From a virus, in IMG/VR virus record IMGVR_UViG_3300032278_004279, positions 1 to 34,475 of that record: a DNA stretch of 34,475 nucleotides. One strand, written 5' to 3'. This document shows positions 1 through 5,132 of this stretch, piece after piece. A model generated the notes under the pieces. It did no database searches. It worked only from the letters and a program-made list of their open reading frames with translations, and was not told where the DNA came from. Position 1 is the stretch's first letter; each line of letters starts with the position of its first letter. The translations under genes and the position numbers were made by a program.

Positions 1-147
1 CTCCCATGCCTGTTGCCGGTGGCAGGTCGCGGAGCCTTCTTTCCCGCGCTCGCATTCCAGCCAGTAAGCGGCACGCATGTCGTTGGCCAATGACTGCGCA
101 TTGTTGGCGGCAGTGATAAGCCCGATTTGGGACGGGGTGATTTTCAT
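1..147 (-). CDS. Partial early-left protein, C-terminus cut by window edge
   Basis: A leftward reading frame starts at the ATG at 147-145 and stays open for 49 codons to the window edge. A strong ribosome binding site (GGAGG) lies about 5 bases upstream of the start. The visible residues are mixed and hydrophilic, with a Trp-Leu-Glu-Cys stretch near residue 29; no domain is recognised. It is the last visible gene of the leftward early operon and lies 9 bases beyond the neighbouring small Cys-rich gene. The frame, RBS and position support a real gene; its function is unknown. Confidence 0.6.
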   Translation of the reverse strand, partial: MKITPSQIGLITAANNAQSLANDMRAAYWLECERGKEGSATCHRQQAWE

Positions 148-156
148 GTCGGCCTC

Positions 157-369
157 CTATGCCGGGCGGTGGCAGGTGTCGCAGTGGACGCCTTCGTCGG
201 GATGATCGGGCAGGATCTGCATGGTGCCGGTGCAGCGCCATGCGCGAGGGCAGTCCTCGTCAGGCTCGGACCATGCTCCGCATTCCTCGCCGGGTTCATC
301 GCCCAGCGGATCGGGCAGGCCGTCCAGATGCCGGCGGATTGCCATGCTGTCGTGATCGGACCAGTGCAT
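157..369 (-). CDS. Small Cys-rich acidic protein, putative zinc binder
   Basis: A 70-residue protein with cysteines at residues 30, 40, 46, 63 and 66. The last pair forms a CDTC knuckle near the C-terminus, which suggests a small zinc-binding fold. An upstream in-frame ATG at 444 exists, but I chose 369 because the bases before it (GGAGACACCC) give a Shine-Dalgarno at normal spacing. The next gene rightwards begins with almost the same leader (GGAGACACCT). The protein is rich in Asp, Glu and Pro. It sits in the leftward early operon. No family is recognised, and a regulatory or host-takeover role is only a guess from position. Confidence 0.6.
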   Translation of the reverse strand: MHWSDHDSMAIRRHLDGLPDPLGDEPGEECGAWSEPDEDCPRAWRCTGTMQILPDHPDEGVHCDTCHRPA

Positions 370-394
370 ATCGGGTGTCTCCGGGGTGTCAGGG

Positions 395-592
395 TCAGTT
401 GGATTGGGCGTCGAAGTGCCGCTGTGCAGCTTCTTTCGCCTCATTTACGGTGGGCCATTGCCCCAGCAGCGTGCCGTCTCGTTTCAGGGAAAAGACCCGG
501 AGCGGCGGCGTCTTGCTGATGCTGTAACGGCCCCCACCAGGCACTTCGGCGAAGTGGGTTTTGTTCTGGTTGGTCTGCCATTGAAGCCGCAT
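395..592 (-). CDS. Small conserved-type phage protein
   Basis: A 65-residue protein with a GGGRYSIS segment near residue 20, a short beta-rich middle part, and a C-terminal helix containing EAKEAAQRHFDAQ. This layout (a Gly-x-Tyr-x-Ile strand, a basic middle and an EAK-x-AAQ-x-H helix) is common among small phage proteins of unknown function from alphaproteobacterial phages; I recognise the pattern but know no activity for it. A GGAG Shine-Dalgarno lies about 9 bases before the ATG. It is part of the leftward early operon. Confidence 0.65.
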   Translation of the reverse strand: MRLQWQTNQNKTHFAEVPGGGRYSISKTPPLRVFSLKRDGTLLGQWPTVNEAKEAAQRHFDAQSN

Positions 593-639
593 GTCAGGTG
601 TCTCCGGGGTGGAGCGGGCCGCGTGGACCCGCTGGGGGG

Positions 640-1131
640 TCAGGCGGCGCGGATATAGCTGCTTCGCTTCGGCGCGTCGTAGGCGTCGGCGAATTCGCCA
701 CCCTTCGCCATGCGGTCGTAGAGAACGACGTTGACAGTCGCTGCGAGGTTCATGCAGACGGCGGTCGGGATCATCACGCGGTGCTGGGCGCGGTCCAGAA
801 TGCGCTTCCCGAGGGTCGCGTCCTCAGCGCCAAATACATACATCGCGCGCTCCGGATGGATGAAGCGCGGGAGCGGGATCGCATCCGCCACCAGATCGAC
901 CGCCACAACCTGCGTTCCGTGCGGGCGGTACTCCAGAGGGTCGTCCACGATGAATGTTGGAATGTGCCGGTGCGCCTTGCTGGTGTTGTTCTTGAAGTCC
1001 AAATCCTTGCTGCGGCACCGGGCGATGTTCACTTGCGCCACGCCGTAGCAGTAGCTGGCCCGAAGAACCGCGCCGACATTCGCCGCGAATTTCGGGCTAT
1101 CCAGCGCTACGCAGGCAAATCCTCTGGTCAT
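640..1131 (-). CDS. SPOUT (SpoU/TrmH-like) RNA 2'-O-methyltransferase
   Basis: A 163-residue protein with the three SPOUT motifs in order. Motif 1 is NVGAVLRA (Asn18, catalytic-type Arg24), motif 2 is YVFGAEDATLG (residues 98-108), and motif 3 is CMNLAATVNVVLYD (residues 126-139, Asn128). These form the knotted S-adenosylmethionine site of SpoU enzymes, which methylate ribose 2'-OH in tRNA or rRNA. The length equals the catalytic core alone, as in TrmL, with no added RNA-binding domain. A GGAGG site precedes the ATG. The gene lies in the leftward early operon, so it should be made early after infection or induction. The RNA target cannot be read from sequence; the enzyme class is confident. 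Confidence 0.9.
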   Translation of the reverse strand: MTRGFACVALDSPKFAANVGAVLRASYCYGVAQVNIARCRSKDLDFKNNTSKAHRHIPTFIVDDPLEYRPHGTQVVAVDLVADAIPLPRFIHPERAMYVFGAEDATLGKRILDRAQHRVMIPTAVCMNLAATVNVVLYDRMAKGGEFADAYDAPKRSSYIRAA

Positions 1132-1138
1132 CTTTGTC

Positions 1139-1163
1139 CTCCATCATCTGCCCTTCGGGGCGG
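1139..1163 (-). repeat. 25-bp leader repeat, copy 1 (before methyltransferase gene)
   Basis: A perfect 25-bp match to positions 1645-1669. On the leftward strand it carries a small GCCC-CGAA-GGGC hairpin and ends in the first bases of the Shine-Dalgarno of the methyltransferase gene. Each copy is immediately upstream of a start codon, so it acts as a shared translation leader or marks a duplicated gene-start cassette. Confidence 0.75.
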
Positions 1164-1219
1164 TGTCTGCTGCGTCTGGCGCATGGTGCGGCCCCTCGCG
1201 CGGAGGGACCGGCGATGCG

Positions 1220-1444
1220 TCATTCGGGAATGGCCTTGCCGTTTTTCGTGAAGTGCTTGTTGTGAGAGCGGACCAGCAAGTCAGCGAATTGCTCTTGCCA
1301 CTCCCGTGCGTCGGCACGCTTCATTCCAAACTTGTCGATGAGCGGCTGAACCCAGAAGTCAGCCACCGGCGAAACTCGACCATCGCTTGCGTGGGCGTAG
1401 ACGGTAATCACGCCGTCTTCCGCCCTGTTCCATCCGAGCCGCAT
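1220..1444 (-). CDS. Hypothetical early protein
   Basis: A 74-residue protein, basic at the C-terminus, with no recognised domain. Its ATG (1444-1442) overlaps the stop of the gene to its right (TGATG), so the two are probably translationally coupled. The middle contains FWVQPLIDKFG and the C-terminal half looks helical (ADAREWQEQFADLLVRSH). A gap of 88 bases with copy 1 of the leader repeat separates it from the methyltransferase gene. It is part of the PL operon; function is unknown. Confidence 0.6.
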   Translation of the reverse strand: MRLGWNRAEDGVITVYAHASDGRVSPVADFWVQPLIDKFGMKRADAREWQEQFADLLVRSHNKHFTKNGKAIPE

Positions 1445-1638
1445 CAGCCCCGAAACTCCGCGATGGCAACCTGTGCCGCATATTCGGTGGGGAACCAGAC
1501 GCCAGACAGTTCGTCGTTGCCTTCGACCAGCCCAGCGAAGAAGCCGGAGCCGTCGATCGTGCGACCGTCGTCGTCAAAGTCCTTCGCGCGCTCGATGTAG
1601 AACCGGAAGCCGTGTGTGTTGGTGGTGTATCTGGTCAT
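1444..1638 (-). CDS. Hypothetical early protein, first gene of the left operon
   Basis: A 64-residue protein. An upstream ATG at 1653 is in frame, but the ATG at 1638 has GGAGG at correct spacing and is preferred. The composition is acidic with several aromatic residues (GFRFYIERAKDFDDDG at the start, GVWFPTEYAAQVAIAEF at the end), suggesting a small alpha/beta fold; no family is recognised. It is the first gene after the PL-like promoter, with a leader of about 50 bases that holds copy 2 of the 25-bp leader repeat. Its stop overlaps the next start by one base. Confidence 0.65.
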   Translation of the reverse strand: MTRYTTNTHGFRFYIERAKDFDDDGRTIDGSGFFAGLVEGNDELSGVWFPTEYAAQVAIAEFRG

Positions 1639-1644
1639 CGTTCC

Positions 1645-1669
1645 CTCCATCATCTGCCCTTCGGGGCGG
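1645..1669 (-). repeat. 25-bp leader repeat, copy 2 (before first left-operon gene)
   Basis: A perfect copy of the element at 1139-1163, located in the 5' leader of the PL transcript directly before the first gene. It contains the same small GCCC-CGAA-GGGC hairpin and runs into the Shine-Dalgarno. The flanking bases differ between copies. Confidence 0.75.
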
Positions 1670-1695
1670 GGGCCGCGTTGTGCGGTGATGGGGAA

Positions 1696-1724
1696 TGCGT
1701 AGCGAAGATCGCTACATCAGTCAA
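1696..1724 (-). promoter_or_regulatory. PL-like promoter with embedded repressor operator
   Basis: Leftward: -35 TTGACT (1724-1719), a 17-base spacer, and a weak -10 TACGCA (1701-1696). The spacer is almost wholly a perfect palindrome, GTAGCGA-AGA-TCGCTAC on the plus strand (1699-1715), starting 3 bases after the -35 and ending inside the -10. The same 17-bp motif occurs three times in the repressor/Cro intergenic region, so repressor binding here would block the left operon, as at lambda OL. Confidence 0.75.
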
Positions 1725-1892
1725 CCGGGAATGTAGAGAAAAACGATACGACTTGCGGGGCCGAGCAGAACCATGCTCGACGCAAGCATATTTACGCCTA
1801 GGGGTGTGCCGCTGTATACCGGAGTCGGTCAGGCCGGTAGAGCCGTCAGCCAGTCAGATTTTGACTAGCCAGACCAGATGAAGGGTAGTGGG
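1725..1892. other. Non-coding stretch between PL and the small rightward ORF
   Basis: I see no convincing gene here. There is a short inverted repeat, AGTCA-GATTT-TGACT, near 1853-1867, whose right arm also contains TTGACT, a possible rightward -35 without a good -10. Nothing else stands out. Confidence 0.4.
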
Positions 1893-2102
1893 ATGTTTGA
1901 CAGGGAACAGGTGGCGGTAGAGCTGCTTCACCTGAGCGCCGAGGACCGCGAACAAGTCAGGGAAGCTATTCGCCGCCTTCGGGAGAGTTCCGCAGATGGC
2001 CGATCAGGGCCTGAACCGCGAGAAGCTGCGGACGATCAAGAGACTGCAAGTCGTCAATTATCCGCGCGATCTCGCCGTCAGCATCCAGCGGGTAACCCGT
2101 AA
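1893..2102 (+). CDS. Doubtful small ORF converging on the repressor gene
   Basis: An ORF of 69 residues from the ATG at 1893 (an in-frame ATG also lies at 1878). The first 35 residues look protein-like, with LSAEDREQVREAIRRLRES resembling a small amphipathic helical phage protein. The second half overlaps the repressor gene on the opposite strand and is Arg/Ser-rich, as expected of an antisense shadow. Only a weak purine stretch precedes the start. It may be a real small gene, a remnant, or chance. Confidence 0.28.
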   Translation: MFDREQVAVELLHLSAEDREQVREAIRRLRESSADGRSGPEPREAADDQETASRQLSARSRRQHPAGNP

Positions 2103-2316
2103 TCCGCGCCAGCGCCTTCGCTTCCTCGACAGTCACGCGCCGCACGGTCGTCATCTTCTGGATTTTCGACCTGTCGTAGCGCGTCTGGAGGCCTTCCGCA
2201 TTCAGCAGGTCGGCGATCTCCACCGCCGTCCTGCCGGAGTGCAGAATCGCCTCGCGCACCCATTCGTTCATGGGTGACGCCGGCTTGGTCCCGCTGAATC
2301 GCTTCGCGCTGTTCAT
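1966..2316 (-). CDS. CI-like phage repressor (short, no peptidase domain)
   Basis: A 116-residue protein from the ATG at 2316. A helix-turn-helix lies at residues 28-58 (RTAVEIADLLNAEGL, then RSKIQKM), followed by a helical C-terminus for dimerisation. The open frame extends upstream to 2373, but that part contains two operators. The start at 2316 lies 6 bases after a TACAAG -10 box, implying a leaderless mRNA like lambda cI from PRM; no Shine-Dalgarno is visible. ATG 2271 is the alternative. There is no S24/LexA-type autopeptidase region, so RecA-driven self-cleavage is unlikely. It diverges from the Cro-like gene across three operators. The repressor role is inferred from fold and position. 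Confidence 0.8.
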   Translation of the reverse strand: MNSAKRFSGTKPASPMNEWVREAILHSGRTAVEIADLLNAEGLQTRYDRSKIQKMTTVRRVTVEEAKALARITGYPLDADGEIARIIDDLQSLDRPQLLAVQALIGHLRNSPEGGE

Positions 2317-2322
2317 GTCGCG

Positions 2323-2351
2323 CTTGTAGCGAAAATCGCTCCCCCAGTCTG
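2323..2351 (-). promoter_or_regulatory. PRM-like repressor promoter with operator in its spacer
   Basis: Leftward: a poor -35 CAGACT (2351-2346), a 17-base spacer, and -10 TACAAG (2328-2323), ending 6 bases before the repressor ATG at 2316. The plus-strand operator GTAGCGA-AAA-TCGCTCC (2326-2342) fills the spacer. Another operator abuts the -35, an arrangement that could allow activation at low repressor level and self-repression at high level. Confidence 0.6.
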
Positions 2352-2367
2352 TCGCCATCTTCGCTAC
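2351..2367. promoter_or_regulatory. Middle repressor operator (imperfect)
   Basis: GTCGCCA-TCT-TCGCTAC: one arm matches the consensus TCGCTAC exactly and the other has two changes. It lies directly upstream of the PRM-like -35 and upstream of the PR-like promoter, the position of lambda OR2. Confidence 0.6.
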
Positions 2368-2375
2368 GAACATGC

Positions 2376-2404
2376 TTGCGTCTCGTCGCGAAAATCGCTA
2401 CAAG
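2376..2404 (+). promoter_or_regulatory. PR-like promoter with embedded operator
   Basis: -35 TTGCGT (2376-2381), a 17-base spacer, and -10 TACAAG (2399-2404). The operator GTCGCGA-AAA-TCGCTAC (2385-2401) starts 3 bases after the -35 and its last three bases are the first three of the -10, exactly as in the PL-like promoter. The Cro-like ATG follows 5 bases after the -10, so the transcript is probably leaderless. Confidence 0.7.
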
Positions 2405-2409
2405 GCGGT

Positions 2410-2643
2410 ATGGAACCAGCATCCCGCATCATCGACATGCTCGGCGGACCCACGAAGGTCGCCAGCATCTGCGGCGTCCACCGGACGCGCGTATCCAACT
2501 GGAAGCGCCCTCGCGAAGCTGGCGGAACGGGCGGCGTCATCCCGCACTGGCATGTCCAGAAGCTGCTGGATGCCGCGCGTAACTCGGACGTTCCTCTGGC
2601 GGCGGAAGACTTCGCGCCTGTCGGGCGGGAGGCCGCTGAATGA
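2410..2643 (+). CDS. Cro-like / YdaS-type helix-turn-helix regulator
   Basis: A 77-residue protein with a helix-turn-helix at about residues 14-33 (TKVASICGVHRTRVSNWKRP), then a loop and HWHVQKLLDAA, as in small Cro/YdaS-family phage regulators. It is the first gene rightward of the operator region and so the expected Cro analogue, opposing the repressor at the shared operators. An AAGG lies only 4 bases before the ATG, but the -10 box is so close that a leaderless message is more likely. The last 20 residues are Ala/Glu-rich and probably disordered. DNA binding is confident by family; the exact role is inferred. Confidence 0.82.
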   Translation: MEPASRIIDMLGGPTKVASICGVHRTRVSNWKRPREAGGTGGVIPHWHVQKLLDAARNSDVPLAAEDFAPVGREAAE

Positions 2644-2801
2644 TCGGGGGTCGTCAATGTCTCGCTCGCAATTCTGCGCCCGAGGTCTTGCCTGATGCCT
2701 CTGCGGGTCTTGTCGCCCGCGCCTACCCCAAATGGGGGACGATGCTGCGGGTGCAAGGTGCGGCGGCGAATTATCTTTGTTTGACGCGGGTTAGCGTCCG
2801 T

Positions 2802-3086
2802 TCAGCCGCAAATCATCTGGCCGAACGGGTTCACGGTGCAGCGCCGGTTGTTCATGAACGGCCCGTAAGGCAACGGCGCGGTGTAGGGGCGCGGGGCTGC
2901 TGCGGCGGCCGCGATGAGGTTCTGTTCGCGCTGCTGGCGGGCGTTGGAAACCGCCTGACAGGCTTGCAGATCGCCGCCCTGACACGCGTTCATCAGCACC
3001 TGGATTTCCGGGGGTGGCGCAACGGGCTGCATCGGCTCGTCACAACCGGCAAGGGCAAGGAAGGCAAGGGCGCTCAGGCGTTTCAT
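2802..3086 (-). CDS. Small lipoprotein, likely lysogeny (moron) gene
   Basis: A 94-residue protein that begins with a lipoprotein signal (MKRLSALAFLALAGC), with Cys15 as the lipidation site. Asp16 at +2 would favour inner-membrane retention under the E. coli Lol rule. After a Pro-rich linker come NACQGGDLQACQAV and an Ala/Gln helix, and near the C-terminus two more cysteines (RRCTVNP, MICG). Similar small lipoproteins occur in alphaproteobacterial phages without known function. It lies on the opposite strand to its neighbours and has its own promoter, so it may be expressed from the prophage, for example in superinfection exclusion or host-surface change (inference). The upstream ATG at 3131 is rejected because it overlaps the promoter. 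Confidence 0.75.
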   Translation of the reverse strand: MKRLSALAFLALAGCDEPMQPVAPPPEIQVLMNACQGGDLQACQAVSNARQQREQNLIAAAAAAPRPYTAPLPYGPFMNNRRCTVNPFGQMICG

Positions 3087-3092
3087 GCCGAA

Positions 3093-3122
3093 ACGATACG
3101 CACGGAATCGCAAATCCGTCAA
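3093..3122 (-). promoter_or_regulatory. Promoter of the lipoprotein gene (leaderless)
   Basis: Leftward: -35 TTGACG (3122-3117), an 18-base spacer, and -10 TATCGT (3098-3093). The lipoprotein ATG at 3086 follows after 6 bases with no Shine-Dalgarno, the same spacing seen at the repressor start. No repressor operator is seen, so it could be active during lysogeny. Confidence 0.55.
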
Positions 3123-3174
3123 TCCACTCACGGAACCCGTCTGCCTCTCATCCTCCCTGTGCAGGCGGCAAACT

Positions 3175-3209
3175 CCCTCCGGCTGGCCGGGCTGGCCGGA
3201 GGGGCCTTT
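3175..3209 (+). terminator. Hairpin between Cro region and replication operon
   Basis: A perfect 9-bp stem, CCCTCCGGC/GCCGGAGGG (3175-3183 with 3195-3203), with an 11-base loop, followed by GCCTTTCTT. It may be an intrinsic or attenuating terminator on the PR transcript, in the place of lambda tR1. The T-tract is imperfect. Confidence 0.5.
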
Positions 3210-3229
3210 CTTCCGCGCGGGGTGGTGTG

Positions 3230-3379
3230 ATGGAAGCCCTCGTCATGGCCCGCGCACACGCGCTGATCGCCGCCCGCGCCTACCACGCCGCCCGCAAGGC
3301 GCACCGTCCGACCGCTGCCCTGCGCCGCAAGTGGATCCGCGCAAAGGCAACCGTCGCAGCGATGGAGGGCAGGGCGTGA
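3230..3379 (+). CDS. Small basic Ala-rich protein
   Basis: A 49-residue protein starting at ATG 3230, rich in Ala and Arg and probably all helical (MARAHALIAARAYHAARKAH, then two more basic segments). Its stop overlaps the GTG start of the next gene (GTGA), which supports it as the first gene of the replication operon. The Shine-Dalgarno is weak (GGGGTGG). No family is recognised; a nucleic-acid-binding role would fit the composition but is not shown. Confidence 0.5.
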   Translation: MEALVMARAHALIAARAYHAARKAHRPTAALRRKWIRAKATVAAMEGRA

Positions 3380-3678
3380 GGACCAAGGCCAGAACCGACG
3401 CGAACCAGGCCGATCTGGTCGAAGCACTCCGGGCATGTGGGGCCTCTGTCCAGCCGCTGCACGCGGTCGGCAGAGGATGCCCGGACCTTCTGATCGGCAT
3501 CGGCGGGCACAACCTGCTGCTGGAAGTCAAGGACGGCTCCAAGCCGCCCAGCAAGCGCACCCTGACGGACGATCAGGTCCGCTGGCACGCGGAATGGCGC
3601 GGGCAGGTCTGCGTCGTCAGCAGCGCCGTGGAGGCTCTGGAAGCCTGCGGAATCCAGTTCAGGGGGCAGATATCGTGA
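3376..3678 (+). CDS. VRR-NUC-type nuclease
   Basis: A 100-residue protein from GTG 3376. It shows the PD-(D/E)xK core of stand-alone viral VRR-NUC domains: GCPDLLIG (Asp37) and LLLEVKDG (Glu50, Lys52), with an N-terminal helix containing QADLVEALRACG and a TDDQVRWHAEW helix. Such domains cut DNA, sometimes branched structures, and are common in phage replication regions. It overlaps both neighbours by four bases, so it is co-translated with the DUF1376 protein. The nuclease fold is confident; the substrate is unknown. Confidence 0.85.
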   Translation: MRTKARTDANQADLVEALRACGASVQPLHAVGRGCPDLLIGIGGHNLLLEVKDGSKPPSKRTLTDDQVRWHAEWRGQVCVVSSAVEALEACGIQFRGQIS

Positions 3679-4544
3679 ACGGCTTGCCCTACTACAAGGC
3701 ATACCCCCGAGACTTCATCGAAGGCACCATCGGGATGCCGTTCGAAGTGAAGTGCGCATACCGCGTCGTGCTGGACCTGATCTACATGCAGGGCGGCAAT
3801 CTGCCGGACGACGAGCGCTATATCTCCGGCCTCCTGGGATGCTCTGTCAGGAAGTGGAAAAGCATCCGCGCCGCGCTGATCGAAGGCGACAAACTGACCG
3901 TCTCGGGTGAGTTTCTGACGAATAAACGCGCCGATAACGAGCTCGAAACTCTCGCGAAACTTCAAGATAAACAGCGCGAAAATAGGTCCCGTCCCAACAA
4001 AAACAACAAGATAGAATCACCACGGTCCGACCATACAGAACCAGAACCAGAGGTAGATACTGACGTATCTACCAAAAAAGATCAGGCCAAGCCTGATCGG
4101 TTTGTCGGGTTCGATGCGTTCTGGGAAATCTGGCCGAACAAGACCGCGAAAGATCGCGCCCGGAAGGCATGGGGGGCGATGTCGGTCGAAAACAAGCGGG
4201 CCGCGTTCTCTGCCGTTCGGGCCGGTTGGTTCGAGAAGTGGCGGGCATCGAAGCCCGACGCCAACCCCATTCACCCCGCATCGTTCCTGAACGGCAAGCG
4301 CTGGCAGGACGAGTTCAATCAACCCCATCTCAAGCCCATCGACGGAGGCCGCACCCATGGCAAACGATCTGTCACCGAACGTCTCGCAGCCCGCGGATAC
4401 TTCGTGGATCACGGCGAGGATCGAGACCCTTCTGAGCCATTTTCCGACGAAACCGATGAGCGAGGCTGTCGAGGAAGCGGCGATCATGGATTGGGTGAAG
4501 GCCCTGTCGGGATACTCCCGTTCCCAAATCTCCTCCGCATGTGA
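3675..4544 (+). CDS. DUF1376-family phage replication protein
   Basis: A 289-residue protein from GTG 3675. The first 95 residues match the DUF1376 (YdaU-like) pattern: LPYYKAYPRDFIEGT, a winged-helix-like body, and YISGLLGCSVRKWKSIRAALI. A charged Asn/Glu-rich linker follows. A second domain (FDAFWEIWPNKTAKDRARKAW, then NPIHPASFLNGKRWQDEF) resembles the C-terminal part of phage initiator/helicase-loader proteins. The role is probably origin recognition or helicase loading. The last 62 residues overlap the next gene in another frame by 188 bases and look low in information, so the ancestral end may have been near 4320. Confidence 0.82.
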   Translation: MNGLPYYKAYPRDFIEGTIGMPFEVKCAYRVVLDLIYMQGGNLPDDERYISGLLGCSVRKWKSIRAALIEGDKLTVSGEFLTNKRADNELETLAKLQDKQRENRSRPNKNNKIESPRSDHTEPEPEVDTDVSTKKDQAKPDRFVGFDAFWEIWPNKTAKDRARKAWGAMSVENKRAAFSAVRAGWFEKWRASKPDANPIHPASFLNGKRWQDEFNQPHLKPIDGGRTHGKRSVTERLAARGYFVDHGEDRDPSEPFSDETDERGCRGSGDHGLGEGPVGILPFPNLLRM

Positions 4545-4776
4545 CGCCTACCTGCGGGACGGGAAGTGGCGTCCGACCCCCGGCGACATTCGCGGCATCA
4601 TCGCGAAGCAGCGGGGCAGGGGCGGCAACCGCATGGCGAACCTGACGCAGGACGAGGCCCGCCGGGTGGCGACCATTCTCGGCACGGCTCGGCGCCACGT
4701 TTCGTCCTACCCGGCAGGGTCGGCGCTCCACGAGGCCGGCAAGGCCACCATCGCCTATTGGGAGTCCGGCGAATGA
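4357..4776 (+). CDS. Phage protein of the replication region, overlapping
   Basis: A 139-residue protein. The start is well fixed: GGAGG at 4344-4348 lies 8 bases before ATG 4357, although this places 188 bases inside the preceding gene. The body has a helical segment, SGYSRSQISSACDAYLRDG, followed by KWRPTPGDIRGIIAKQ. This pattern (SQIxxACDxYL then RPTPGDI) recurs in phage proteins encoded beside replication initiators. The C-terminus is helical and Ala-rich. I know no activity for it; a helicase-loader accessory role is plausible from position only. Its stop overlaps the next start. Confidence 0.75.
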   Translation: MANDLSPNVSQPADTSWITARIETLLSHFPTKPMSEAVEEAAIMDWVKALSGYSRSQISSACDAYLRDGKWRPTPGDIRGIIAKQRGRGGNRMANLTQDEARRVATILGTARRHVSSYPAGSALHEAGKATIAYWESGE

Positions 4777-5072
4777 GTTCGCTTGAAGATCGCCTCGCCG
4801 CCTTGATGGCCATGGACGCGAAGCGCTGCCCGACCTTCGGGGCCGAGGATCGCGGCGGGCGTCCCGAAGTCTGTCCGCATTCTCACCGCGCCCGCCTCGC
4901 CGCGCTGGCCGCGCTGAAAGACGGCCCGCGCTCGACCGTGGATCTGGCCCGCCTCGCAGGGCAGGGGCATTCAGCCATGAGCTGGCACATGGGGAAGCTG
5001 GAGCGGTCCGGGCTGGTCCGGCGCGAATACCGATACGAGTTCCGCAAGCGGATTTTCTGGACCGCAGTTTAA
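4773..5072 (+). CDS. Winged-helix (ArsR/MarR-like) regulator
   Basis: A 99-residue protein starting at ATG 4773, overlapping the previous stop. The C-terminal half is a winged helix: RARLAALAALKDGPRSTVDLARLAG, then MSWHMGKLERSGLVRREYRYEFRKR, the recognition helix and wing of MarR/ArsR-type folds. The N-terminal half carries two isolated cysteines (RCPTFGAED, EVCPHSH). It may tune early transcription of the operon. DNA binding is likely by fold; the target is unknown. Confidence 0.65.
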   Translation: MSSLEDRLAALMAMDAKRCPTFGAEDRGGRPEVCPHSHRARLAALAALKDGPRSTVDLARLAGQGHSAMSWHMGKLERSGLVRREYRYEFRKRIFWTAV

Positions 5073-5132
5073 GCGCCGGGCCGGGTCAGCACCCCGGCAC
5101 CGGCAAGCCAATGGCCAAGGAGGGCCAAAGAC

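Noticed and set aside
2725-2742. Small CCCC-AAAT-GGGG hairpin after the Cro-like gene
   Set aside because: Only a short stem and no T-tract, so it is not supported as a terminator.
2640-3230. Long rightward ORF starting with an ATGA overlap after the Cro-like gene
   Set aside because: Most of it is the antisense of the lipoprotein gene, which has a clear signal sequence; the first 50 codons (2644-2801) show no protein-like pattern or Shine-Dalgarno. I see no gene in 2644-2801.
3435-3674. Upstream extension of the DUF1376 frame
   Set aside because: It lies inside the VRR-NUC gene in another frame and is Arg/Gly-rich filler; the GTG at 3675 gives the known family start.
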